NCBI GenBank assembly: GCA_034509735.1
Contig: JACGWO010000012.1
Span: 7,190,367 to 7,254,366 of the forward strand
DNA from: Sesamum alatum
Taxonomy: Eukaryota > Streptophyta > Magnoliopsida > Lamiales > Pedaliaceae
Direction of reading: 5' to 3'
Length of the DNA stretch: 64,000 nucleotides
In this document: positions 37,204-48,323 of the stretch, one piece after another
Layout: the number at the start of each line of letters is the position of its first letter
Position numbering within the stretch: the first letter of the stretch is position 1
Notes under the pieces: model-generated
What the model was told of the DNA's origin: nothing
Database searches by the model: none
The model's input: only the letters and a program-made list of their open reading frames with translations
Program-made: the position numbers and the translations under genes

Positions 37204-37645
37204 GGGCCTGAGGGGTTACTTAATTAGTTGGAGGGAATTAAATTGTTTGTACTGAGTCTGAAAATGTGGAATAATTTAGGAGAATTAATTACATACATGC
37301 ATGCATCTCAATGTCATGAATAAAATAAAGAATGTCGATGATCAGACAAATTTTAGAAAATTTATGGATGATCTATATATCTGTCCTTAATTAGATTCGC
37401 CTGAAAAAAGTGTTGCATAAAATGGTAATATATATATATATATATATATATATCTGTCCATGTGTTAGTTATTCGTCACAATCGATCATGTCTATATGTA
37501 TCATTCATGATTCTGTATAAAGCCAACATTTGTAACCTGATCATAGAGAATTATTACATGAACAACTGAAATATATAATAAAGATGGATATATGATGATA
37601 CGTACAGTTATTGATTTAATTGTAATGAATGAATGAGTTAGATAG

Positions 37646-38364
37646 TGCGGAAAATTGTGTATTACAAAGTCGAGGCAAGAGTTAGACTCTTTATCTTTAA
37701 GACAATTATTGCCCCGCTCTGGTGCTCACGGAATTGGCAATTTGTCTCCCAAGATACAACGACTTTATATCTCAAAGTAGCAGCACTGCAAACTTTGAGA
37801 AACGGCGAACCAAATGATATCTTGAAACTCTCTTGCTAAACTCTAAAATGCTTTGTATGCTTAAGAATGCTATGAATAGTTGAATGCTTGAATAATGCCA
37901 TGAAATGAAAATGGGAGATCTATTTATAGGAGTTGGAAAGGTGTTTCGTATGGATATGTCCAATCAGAAAAGATGCCTTTGAAAAGTTATGACCTTTCAA
38001 CCGAATGGATGCATCATTTCACCCAAAGGACATATCATTTAACTCAAATGGATGCATCCTTTAATCCAAAGGACATACCATTTAACTCAAATGGATGCAT
38101 CCTTTTATCCAAAGGACATACCATTTCACACAAATGGACACGTCATTTCATCCAAAGGGTTTCACCCAATGGACATATCATTTCAACCAAAGGATACACC
38201 CATTAGGTTGATCAGACACGACCGGATGATGATTGGGGCCCATCAACCATCATCTACGTGTCACGAGCTGTCACAAGCTATCACGAGTCCGTTATGTGTC
38301 ACACATCGTAACCAATCACTTGTCACGATTTATCCTTTAATTTATCATTCACCATTTTCCAACA
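37646..38364 (-). mobile_element. LTR-like block (possible solo LTR)
   Basis: Read on the minus strand it begins TGTTGGAAAATGG and ends TTTTCCGCA, ends like those of some plant LTRs, with a TATA-like CTATAAATAG near 37920. The flanks (GATAG, TTAAT) give no target duplication, so this is tentative. Confidence 0.4.
37995..38205. repeat. Tandem repeat of about 40-45 bp
   Basis: About four to five units built on ATGGATGCATC(A/C)TTT..CCAAAGGACATA(T/C)CATTT, inside the LTR-like block. Confidence 0.8.
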
Positions 38365-38954
38365 TTAATTACCAAAATGAAAGTATACATGCATGTTGCC
38401 ATGTGATCTTTTTGCAATGCCAATTTATTTCTTTAAAGAAAAGCAATGGTGTATACTTATTTAATATGATGGAGAGGAAAAGTAGATATATTGTGGAAAT
38501 TTAAAAGGGATATTACGATTACTGATACAAAATGTAGTGCGGCCCATTAATAAATAATAATATACCATTCACCTTCTTCCCTTGATCGATCACAAACTCT
38601 GTCATGTCTCTAATGCCATTCACCCAAATCCATATCTATTATTATTTATTAGAATTGACTAATAATTAAATTCATGATCTATAATTACTTACTTCAAATT
38701 AAAATGACCTTGACGAATCTATATATTATGATATATTTATTAAATGCAGTATTTAGAAATTAATTTTTAAAAAGTACTGGAACTAAAAGAAGCGTACGAA
38801 ACATATGCACGCTATCATATGTAGAATATTTGGAAAATTGGTGCATGCATGCACATCAACGCTACCTAATTCTGTCAGTATGGCAAATATTTTCTTGCGG
38901 AAGACCGGAATAAAACTACTTATTATTACCATGAACAATTAAAACAGTACGCTT

Positions 38955-39000
<46 letters not shown>

Positions 39001-39454
39001 CCATAGTGGTATGATGTTCTTGTGGATATATACTAAATAATATTTTATATTTTAAAATATATTATAAATAAGAATAAAATATAAAATTATTAAATTATAT
39101 TTTTTTTATAAAAAGAAAGAAACAAAAAACAAGACAATATTAAGTATTTATTGACACAATAAAATAAATTGGCATAGTAATGTTAAAAGACATGGAGTCA
39201 CTTTTACAAAAAAGAAATGTATTAACAATTAATTTTTAAAATTATATAATTAAGGTTATAATTGGTGTATCTAAAAGTTGGTGGGGGAATATCACAAATT
39301 GTGGTTTATGAGTATAGATGTTTTTTTTTTTTTTTTTTTTTATATTAGTATGAATAAATATATTTCAAAGTGTAATTGCATGGGTTAGTTATTACATATA
39401 TGTTCCCCTCTGGCTATATATATTTTACTTCATTTTTTAGAATAAGACCGTTGG

Positions 39455-39625
39455 ATCCAGTTCGGTCAAATTTAAATCAATCACATAATAAGTGCAATGT
39501 ACTTGTCATGTGATTGGTGTATAGTTTAGGAAAAATGATCAATCACATAGCAAATGTATTACAACTCGTTCTGTGATTAATTTGATTCGACCAAATTTAG
39601 TGCGAACAAGAATTTTTCCAAAACA
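39455..39625. repeat. Interspersed repeat copy
   Basis: Shares TTCGGTCAAATTTAAATCAA, CACATAATAAGTGCAATG and AATTTTTCC with the copies at 15395-15490 and 22935-23580. The ends are imperfect inverted repeats, so it may be a MITE. Confidence 0.6.
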
Positions 39626-39923
39626 AATTAAGGGGAAAAAAGAAAGAAAAGCGCGCTACGTATATAAATATAGTTAGCATATATATCGTTGGAAATAAGT
39701 GGGAAACTGCATATCTGCATGGCGTGTGCTGCATCTATCTTTTAATAAATTCTTTATGTTATGAATAACAGATTCTTGCAAGCAATTATATATATACAGC
39801 ACTTAATATCGTCTGACGTTTCCTTTGCTTGCTTCCCCTATTAATTCATTCCTTCCCCATACACTTATGTACAATACATATATATATATATATATATAGG
39901 TGGGGCCCCTACGGTACGCACAC

Positions 39924-39994
<71 letters not shown>
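39924..39994. repeat. AAT microsatellite facing an ATT microsatellite
   Basis: About 12 copies of AAT run straight into about 11 copies of ATT, making a palindrome of roughly 70 bp centred near 39959. Confidence 0.9.
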
Positions 39995-39996
<2 letters not shown>

Positions 39997-40134
39997 AAAT
40001 AATATATGCATTGCAATTTCATATGGTGCCTCCCAATTAAAATTGTGTAAAATTAAAATAACTATATTAATTGAAATTCATGTTAACTAGGTACGTACAA
40101 AAATGGAGATTATAGGTAGGGTATTTGGTGGTGG

Positions 40135-40646
40135 ACCAAATTAAGGGGAAATAATATTTTTGGTCTCATAAGTTAGGCATGTTTTATTTTTGGTCTCATT
40201 TGTTATGGGATTGGTATTTTTGGTCCTGTAACTTATATATATTCACACTTTTAGTCCTCATTCACTTTTTTATTCGTTTTTTAACTTCGTCACGTACATG
40301 CCCAATACATGCTGTTATGTATTTTTTGTTGGAGGAAAATTTGGTGCATTTTTCAACTTGACAACACCTTGGTGGAGAGAAGGAATATAACTATTTGGAG
40401 GGGGAATAAACCAATTTTTAAAGGAAATTAGGGCAAGAAAAGGAAAAATTCTCTCTTTTCTAACGAAAATTGAATTTTTCCTCAAGCAAAAATTACTTAA
40501 ACCAAATGAAAAAGTGGATGATGACCAAAAATATAAAATTCTATAAGTTACGAGACCAAAAGTGCCAATCCCATAATGAATAAGACCAAAAAGTGAAAAA
40601 GGACTTAACTTATGGGACCAAAAATACTATTTTTCCACCAAATTAA
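40135..40646. mobile_element. Non-autonomous Mutator-type element, 10-bp TSD
   Basis: A 492-bp element (40145-40636) opening GGGGAAATAATATTTTTGG and closing CCAAAAATACTATTTTTCC. The perfect 10-bp repeat ACCAAATTAA lies at 40135-40144 and 40637-40646. The arms are long and contain several GGTC(T/C) motifs. Non-coding. Confidence 0.88.
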
Positions 40647-40814
40647 TTAAGCAGAGATACATCATCACATATATATATATATATATATATATTGTATAAA
40701 GGAAAATTAAAGTGAATGTGTACACATGCATGTATTTGGAATCAATAGATCAGATGGTAGTTAGCATGCATGTAACAGAACAATTACCGGTACCGGCTGA
40801 TTCACTCCAACAAC

Positions 40815-41366
40815 TTTTTATATAGGCTTAAATATATTTTTTATCATGTAATTTTGATATTTTGGTGGCATTGTTATTTTTTATTTTTTTAGGATTGTAA
40901 TATAATTCTAAAACTTTTTGATATTTTCTTATTTTTGGTCCTGTCAGTGCCAGATTTTGCAAAAGTTATAGAAATAAATAATGTGTTTCTCGCGATTTTG
41001 ACATTTTTTTTCATTTATCTTTTTAGAGGTTGCAAGAGAGTCCTATAATTTTTTGATATTTCACAATTTTGATCCCCTCAATGCAGAATTTTGTAAAAGT
41101 TGTCGGAATAAATCATGCGCATCGTCAATTTTTTCTTTCATTTTTCGTCCATATTAGCAAAAGTGAACCAATCATAACAAAAGCCCTTAAATAAATCATT
41201 TGAGATGCACATTTCGGTGACTTTTGCAAAATCTAGTACTGGAAGGACCAAAATTACGAAATGTCAAATAATTATTGGACTCTTTTGTAATCCTAAAAAA
41301 TAAAGAATAAAAATATCAAAGTATCAAAATTACATGATTAAAAATATATTTAAGCCTTTTTGTATA
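40815..41366. mobile_element. Long-TIR foldback element
   Basis: A 532-bp element (40825-41356); ends GGCTTAAATATATTTTT and AAAAATATATTTAAGCC. Flanks TTTTTATATA and TTTTTGTATA differ at one base, a probable old 10-bp target duplication. Non-coding. Confidence 0.75.
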
Positions 41367-41476
41367 TATCGCTGCTCCTCTCGCCCCGCCAACAAATGAT
41401 CCCAAAGGATCGATACATAATATACTTAAAAATTGATGGCATATTACTTGTAAACATATATATTATGTATTTATAT

Positions 41477-41733
41477 GGGCAAAATATTTTTTTAGTCCCG
41501 TTAAAAAAGGGCCATTATTGGTTTTAGTCCCACAATTTTTGCAGGTGTCGCTTTTAGTCCCGTTAAACCAAAAAACAAGCATTTTTAGTCCCAAAATGGC
41601 GCTGAACGGGCGTTAATGGGACTGAAAATGCTTGTTTTTTGGGTTTAACGGGACTAAAAGCGACACCTGCAAGAATTGTGGAACCAAAACCGATAATGAC
41701 TCTTTTTAACAGGACTAAAAACATATTTTACCC
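41477..41733. mobile_element. Near-perfect foldback element of 257 bp
   Basis: Left arm GGGCAAAATATTTTTTTAG and right arm CTAAAAACATATTTTACCC extend with few mismatches almost to the centre near 41606, so the strand could fold into one long hairpin. Motifs such as TTTTAGTCCCGTTAAA occur in both arms. No ORF of its own. Confidence 0.85.
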
Positions 41734-41878
41734 TGTATTATATATACGATCACATGTATTTTTGTGGGGGGGGGGGGGGGGTTTCACTAAGAATATAATG
41801 AATTTTCCATGCATCAATAACGCATATATAACAACTTAATTAGCCACACACGCATATATATATATATATATATATATT

Positions 41879-42124
41879 GGCAAAATACTTTTATGGTCCC
41901 GTAAGATTAGAGTATTATTTGTTTGGTACCACAACTTAGGTAGGTGGTTGTTTTAGTCCCATAAAACACATTTTTCAGTTTTTTTTTGTCCCAAAATGTC
42001 ATGTTTTTCAGTCAAAAAAACTGAAAAACGTGTTTTATAGGACTAAAACAGCCACATATCTAAGTTGTGGTACCAAAACAAATAATGCTCTAATCATATG
42101 GGATAAAAAAAAAAACATTTACCC
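41879..42124. mobile_element. Second foldback element of about 246 bp
   Basis: Arms GGCAAAATACTTTTATGGTCCC and, inverted, a diverged copy ending TTTACCC. The inner parts pair over TTTAGTCCCATAAAACAC and GTGTTTTATAGGACTAAA-like stretches. It lies in AT repeat DNA, so the target duplication cannot be read. Confidence 0.75.
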
Positions 42125-43360
42125 TTATATATATATCATCATGCACGGGCGTTTTATACTGATTTTTAATTCTAAAATATGATGAATGCATAAAAGATAG
42201 GGTAAATTACATTTACCTCCCCTGAGGTTTGCGGTAATTACAAATACTCCCCTGTTGTTTCATAAATTACAAATACCCCCTGAGGTTTTGCATTTTTTTT
42301 ACAAAAGGGCTAGAATTAACTATTTTACCTTGTAACTAAAAAAAAATAGAAAAATCAGTATTTGTGCAATTACAGTGTTGCCCCTCTGTAAATCAGCTTC
42401 ATCTCCCGCCATAGAACTCCTATTCATTCTCATGCACAAACCCTATTTTCTTCTATTTCTCTCCCAAACCATTCGAAAAACCCTTCGAAAACCCTTCGAA
42501 AATCCATTCTTTTTGCACCATTGCGGTCGGAATCTAGTGTTCTTGAAGTGAAGAAAGTGTTTGAAGGTAGAAGAAGACAATTTCCACAATTTTCACCGAA
42601 GAAAAGGTATGTGTGCTTCCCTTTCCTTTTGTTGATCGTGGTTTTTTCTTACTTTTATAGTGATTTGAGTTCATTCAAGTAGGAATTTTATGTTCTTACA
42701 ACAAAAATCATACTTTGTTATGTAAAAATCGCAAACCCGACGTATCAATTTGGGGTTTTCTATTTTTTTTTTTTAATGTAAGAATCGTTGAATGTTTGCT
42801 TTGATCTTGCTGATTATTTTTCTTTGATCATACCTCTGTTGCCCTGATTTTGATTAGCTTATGATAGATTTTGATTAGCTTATGATTTTTTTTATGATCT
42901 ACATGAATCTATGCGACGAAAAATGGCTCAAACATTTGTTCAACCAGTATATTTTCATAAATACAACAATCATTGTAAGAAGTACACAGCTTACAACACA
43001 CACTTACCGAAAAACAAAAGATAAAAATAACTAAACAGAGAGATGGTAAAATAGCCGAGGAGAAACATGTTCTGTTATGGTGTGCTCTGCAATTCTTAAA
43101 GAAGTTCAATTTCCCTCTTCTTAACTCTTGATCAATAGAATTACCATTTTAAGTTGTAATGTATAGTACTTGTAGACATTATGAAAATTACCATTATGTA
43201 ATGTAATGTAATGTATAGAATTATGTAATGTAATGTATAGAATTACCATTTTAAGTTGTAAATGTATAGTACTTGTAATGTATAGCAAACTGAAGAACCA
43301 GACTGTAATGTATAGTACACTGTTATATTTAATTTTTTTTTATTTTGTTTATGTTCAGGA

Positions 43361-46300
43361 ATGGGAGACAAGGTATATGATCTGCGGATACATTTTAAGG
43401 ACAAATGGCAAAAATTGAAAAATATCGATCCAGATAAGTATAGTTATATAGACTTTATCGCATATATTAGAGAATTACATGGTGTTATGGATGAGGCTAT
43501 GTTTAGGATTACATGTGGTGTGGATGACAGTGATGTGCTTATGGACATTAGTAATGATAATGATGTGTTGAGCATGTTCAGTAGAAATGCAAATAAAATT
43601 ACCTTTGATGTTTTTGTGGAACTTGTTGAGGTAGGGGTAGAGTCTGGAAATGAAAATGGGGAGGAATTTGGGGATGGGACTGAACTTGGGGATGAAAGTG
43701 GGGAGGAGTCTGGGGATGAGACTGAACTTGGGGATGAAAGTGGGGAGGAGTCTGGGGATGGGGCTGAAATTGGGGAGGAGGCTGGTGATGGGAGTAGGGA
43801 TGAAAGTGGGGAGGAGGCTGGTGATGGAAGTGGGGATGATGAGTGATTACAAGTCTGATGATCACTGTGAGAGTAAAAATCAAAGTGATTCAGAATTGGA
43901 GGATGATCCATTGAAAGGTGTATTAACTAGGGATGCATGCATGTTGCCTAGTGAAACTGGTGGCAAAGTCAAGTTAGAAAAGGGTATGATCTTTGTTGAT
44001 GTCCATGCATTTAGAAAAACACTAAAAGAGTTTGTAATTCAGGAGGGTTTCAAAATAATGAGGATGAGAAATGAAAAAACAAGAGTGATAGCTCATTGCA
44101 GTGTGAAAGATTGCCCTTGGAGAGTCCATGCTACTCCATTGGTAGATGGTGTCACATTTCTGGTTAAGACATATGTGCCTAAGCACACATGTGTTAGGAA
44201 AGATCCTACCAAAGAGGCAAGTAGTGAGTGGATAGCTACAAAAATTGAAAGTGTGTTGGGGGAAAACCCGGGGATGAAGATTAGAGGTATTAGAAATGAA
44301 CTTAAAAAGTTTGGTGTCAACCCTCAGTACATGCAAATCTATAGGGCTAGAAAAAAAGCCTTGGAGTCGATAGAGGGTAGCTACATTGAGTCCTTTGAGA
44401 AGATGCCTTATTATGCTAAGCTTGTGTTGGAGAGAAATGAGGGGAGTGTGGTAACCCTTCAGTCTGATATAGATGAGTCAGAGGTCATCCATGCTACACC
44501 TTTTTTTAAAAGATTTTTTTTGGGGTTGTCTGCATTGAGAGATGGATTTTTGGAAGGATGTAGTCCTTTCCTAGGCTTTGATGGGTGTCATTTGAAAGGT
44601 CCATTTGGGGGTGTGTTACTAGCTTCCATTGGGTTGGATGGGAATAATGGTTTATTCCCAGTTGCCTTTACTGTTGTTGAGTCAGAATGCAAGGAATCTT
44701 GGAACTTTTTCTTTGAGAATCTGTCAAGGATGTTGGGAAGCTTCTCTGTTGACAAGCCATGGACATTTATGTCTGACAGACAGAAGGTAATGTTCCATTC
44801 CAATCATCTTTTTGTTGTCTGTTTTACATGTATAGTGAATCGGACTGAAATGTAATGCATGTAATTCATATGGATGTATTTGTTAAATTATACATAAAGA
44901 TGGACTGAAATGTAATGCATGTACTTAATATGGGTATATTTGTTATGTTATACATAAAGATGGACTGAAATGTAATGCATGTAATTGCTAAAAGAGTTGG
45001 TGAAATGTAATGCATTAATTCCTTTGGTTGTTGGTGAAATGTAATGCATGTAATTTGGGTGGACTGAAATGTTATATTATACATATGGATGGACTGAAAT
45101 GTAATGCATGTAATTCCTTTGGGTGTATATGTAATGTTATACATAAAGATGGACTGAAATGTAATGATATAATTCATATGGCTGTTGGTGAATTGTAATG
45201 CAAATATTTTTGATTGCTTAGGGATTGGTGGAGGCAATAAATGAGTTGTACCTCATGCTATTAATAGGAGGTGTGCCAGGCATATCTATGCCAATTTCAG
45301 AAGTCAATATGCAGGGGCTGCCCTGAAGAAGTATTTCTGGCAGGCAGCTAGATCATACAATGCTGCAGGTTTCAATTTTGCACTTTACAAGATCAAAGAG
45401 TTGAAACCTGCAACATATGATTGGCTTCTGAAAATCCCAGCTGAGACATGGTCTAGGCATGCATTTGACCGAAGACTAAAAAATGATCATGTCACCCACA
45501 ATCTCTCTGAATCCTTCAACCATTGGGTGGGTGAACTTAGAAGTAAACCAATTCTAACATTGGTGGATGGGTTGAGGGCCAAACTTATTTGTAGATTGCA
45601 AACAAGAAAAGAGAAGGGCAGCAAATGGTCTGGTGTGGTAGTACCCAATGTAGTGAAGGAATTAAACAAGATTAAAGAGGAGTCTAGGAGATGTCACCTC
45701 TTAGTGGCCGGGGAGCATGAGTTTGAAGTTCAAGACCAGAATATTCACTACATTGTAAACTTGAGGGGAAAAACATGTAATTGCCAGGTTTGGGATATAT
45801 CTGGGATTCCCTGTAGACATGCAGCTTTGGGGATAAGTTACAGAAGGGAGGATGTAGAAAGTTATTGTGATAGTAGGTTTTCCTTGTCAGCATACATGAA
45901 AGCCTACAAATATTCTATACATCCAGTACCAGATCATACCTTTTGGCCTTTGGGAGTAGATGTTAGCCACCCTACCCTTCTGCCTCCAGTTGTTAAGAGA
46001 ATGCCAGGTAGGCCCAAGAAAAACAGAAGAAAGGAACCCAGTGAGGCACCCACTACGGTGAAAAGATCAAGCATGGTGAAGTGTAAGGCATGCAATGAAT
46101 TGGGACATAATAGGAGAACATGCCCAAGCATTCAGGTATCTTTCAATGCATTTTGTATTTTACAATGCACCAGTAATTTACTCGTCTTTAATATTGTCTG
46201 TTTTTTCTTGGTATTTTAGGTTAACAACAGTCGAAAAGACTCAGATCTCGATGTTCCTTTATCACAACTAGCAAGAAAGAGGAGGAAATCCAAAGACCAA

Positions 46301-46576
46301 ACAGACGCTCAAGTTGGTAGGAAAAGGAAAGTTGCTACGGTGGCCCAGCCTCCAACACAAGTTTCATCATCCCAGCCTTTGTTCAAAACACAACAAGTAC
46401 CTCCAATGCATGCTACGGGTTCATCCTCACAGCCACAACCACCCTCACATCTTGGAGCACCATATCTACCGCCAAGTTTTTGGAGAGGAATAGGAGTCTT
46501 CCCACAAAGGGAGATAAGGAGTAAGAACAAGAATGATGACAAAGAACTTAACAGTGAAACATGCACACAACAGTGA
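43361..46576 (+). pseudogene. MULE-1 transposase (frame broken twice)
   Basis: Exons about 43361-44786, 45222-46135 and 46220-46576 (GT-AG). Order of parts: an N-terminal PB1-like domain (MGDKVYDLRIHFKDKW.., about 1-90); a Gly/Glu/Asp-rich repeat (GDESGEESGDE type); a MuDR-type DNA-binding region (FRKTLKEFVIQEGF..DCPWRVHA..HTC); the MULE DDE domain (FLGFDGCHLKG, ESECKESWNFF, MSDRQKG across intron 1); a SWIM zinc finger (CNCQVWDISGIPCRHA); and a CCHC zinc knuckle (CKACNELGHNRRTC) with a basic tail. Breaks: a shift after the acidic repeat near 43840, and one missing base near 45244, after which VVPHAINRRCARH resumes in another frame. Both could be assembly errors. Confidence 0.88.
44840..45200 (+). 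repeat. Tandem repeat inside the MULE-1 transposase intron
   Basis: Several units of about 60 bp, built on GGACTGAAATGTAATGCATG followed by TAATT..ATATG..TTATACATAAAGA. They fill most of intron 1 (44787-45221). The long antisense ORF here is a by-product. Confidence 0.85.
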
Positions 46577-47266
46577 TGATGAAACTGGCTTTTTGAAGTA
46601 TTTTGCACAGTTTGAGGAAACTGGCCTTTTGAAGTATTTTGCACAGTATTTTCTGTAATGAAGTATTTTGAACCTACATTGGCATTTTGAAGTATTTGTC
46701 TGTTTGGGATGTTTTTTAATGGAATGATGTATTCCTTTTGTCAAGTTAGTTGTGAATTAATCCTGTTGTTGTCAAATATTGTTGATATTTTGTTGATGAA
46801 TTGTTCAGCTGTCAACAAATGATATTATTGTTGATGAATTAATCCTCTTCTGATGTTCAGTTGTCAAATATTGTTGTTGATGAATTACTCCATTGTGATG
46901 TCCAATTAAACTCAACAGGATTTGTACGATTACAAGTTGCATTCATTTAATCTTAATAAGAAAAATATTACAATTTCATCCAAAAGTCAATATTCAAATA
47001 ACAATTACCTCCATCTAATAATTACAAAACTTACATTAAGGTCCGCAGGGTATTTTAGTCCGAAAAAATATTCAAAATATTTTAGAAATAAAATAAAAAT
47101 TAATTTAATTTGTACAAGGGTATTTTAGTCAATTCAACCATGAAATTGAGCTATTTGTAAAAAAATGCAAACCTCAGGGGGGTATTTGTAATTTATGAAA
47201 CAATAGGGGGTATTTGTAATTACCGCAAACCTCAGGGGAGGTAAATGTAATTTACCCTAAAAGATA

Positions 47267-48323
47267 TGATTCTCGCGCGCTACCTGCTTTAGTACTTATT
47301 GTTGAATGATAATTCCCGTAAAGTACTTTTTTTTTTAAAGTAAATTTCATTAAATAAGAATAATAAAATACATCGGAGAATCCCAAGAACCAAACTAGGT
47401 GTTTCAGGCAATACGCCAAATTCTATATAGTGCTCGTCTATACAAAGAATCAGGATAGCATACAAAGAATATGCGAACGAATTAGTTCCAAGACCAGTTT
47501 AGCTAGTTCTTCTGGTTCTTGCCACTGATTATGATATCGACGTTGATTGCACTCACGTCATATATGATAGACACTTACAGCTAGAAGAGACCCCTAAAGT
47601 ACTTAACTTGAATATCATATATATATATACATATATATATATTTTGAAACTAAGAAAGGGCTGCATGCGACTTTTCACAGGTTCATTAAGAGCCCCCATC
47701 AAAGCACAACAAAAATATAAACCATCATGCATGTTAATAATAAATCCATCCACACCAACATAATTATTATTAATTAAACATAAATCATTTGCACTAACAC
47801 ATAATATTATATATATATATATATATATATTGATAATTAAGATTCATGACTTCCCTTATAATATCCTTTGGTCCTTTTTTATATGGATCCCTCTTCAGCT
47901 GGTACACAGACTACGTACCATGCATATTCTAGTTATTATAATATGTATCCACATTTAATTTCTTTTATTTGTACTTTAATATATATATATATAGAAATAT
48001 ACATTAGGAATTTAACCAGATATTTAATCTTCTTATCGAGCTTTAGAAAGTATGTTAATTACTGTAACACGCGGACATGAAAAGTAATTTATTTGATTAC
48101 ATATATTATGAATTACATATAAATTATAAGAAACATATCGATCAACAGTAGTTTGATTGATGAAGTCACAGGACTTTTAATTGCCCCGTTGTTACATAGA
48201 AGCAAATAACTAGTTTGTCTCTACTGCACATTAATATTGATTGATGGTCCTATAAATCCATCTTATTTTGAATTAAAAAATAAATGATGATATCATAATC
48301 ATTAATCAAGATTTATTAATTCT
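47267..48323. other. AT-rich intergenic DNA, no gene
   Basis: TA runs near 47617-47641 and 47806-47831. Nothing coding seen. Confidence 0.6.

Larger units (their letters stand above)
38365..40134. other. AT-rich intergenic DNA with microsatellites
   Basis: TA runs at about 38957-38997 and 39876-39897, a T run at 39321-39341, and the repeats listed separately. No gene. Confidence 0.6.
42191..47266 (+). mobile_element. MULE-1: Mutator-like element with 9-bp TSD
   Basis: A 5058-bp element (42200-47257) whose TIRs open GGGTAAATTACATTTACC on both ends and run about 130 bp. The perfect 9-bp duplication TAAAAGATA flanks it at 42191-42199 and 47258-47266, the hallmark of Mutator-type insertion. It carries a transposase gene (43361-46576), a long leader with TAATGTAATGTATAG-type repeats (about 43145-43320) and an intron with tandem repeats. 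The clean target duplication suggests a fairly recent insertion, yet the gene has two frame breaks. Confidence 0.93.

Noticed and set aside
37995..38205. Possible CRISPR-like array
   Set aside because: Units are adjacent diverged tandem repeats without unique spacers, in a plant genome; not a CRISPR.
43444..43911. Ser/Pro-rich minus-strand ORF
   Set aside because: It is the antisense of the acidic repeat of the MULE-1 transposase; periodic sequence keeps it open.
44866..45237. Minus-strand ORF with repeated CITFQSI motifs
   Set aside because: It is a translation of the tandem repeat in the MULE-1 intron, not a gene.
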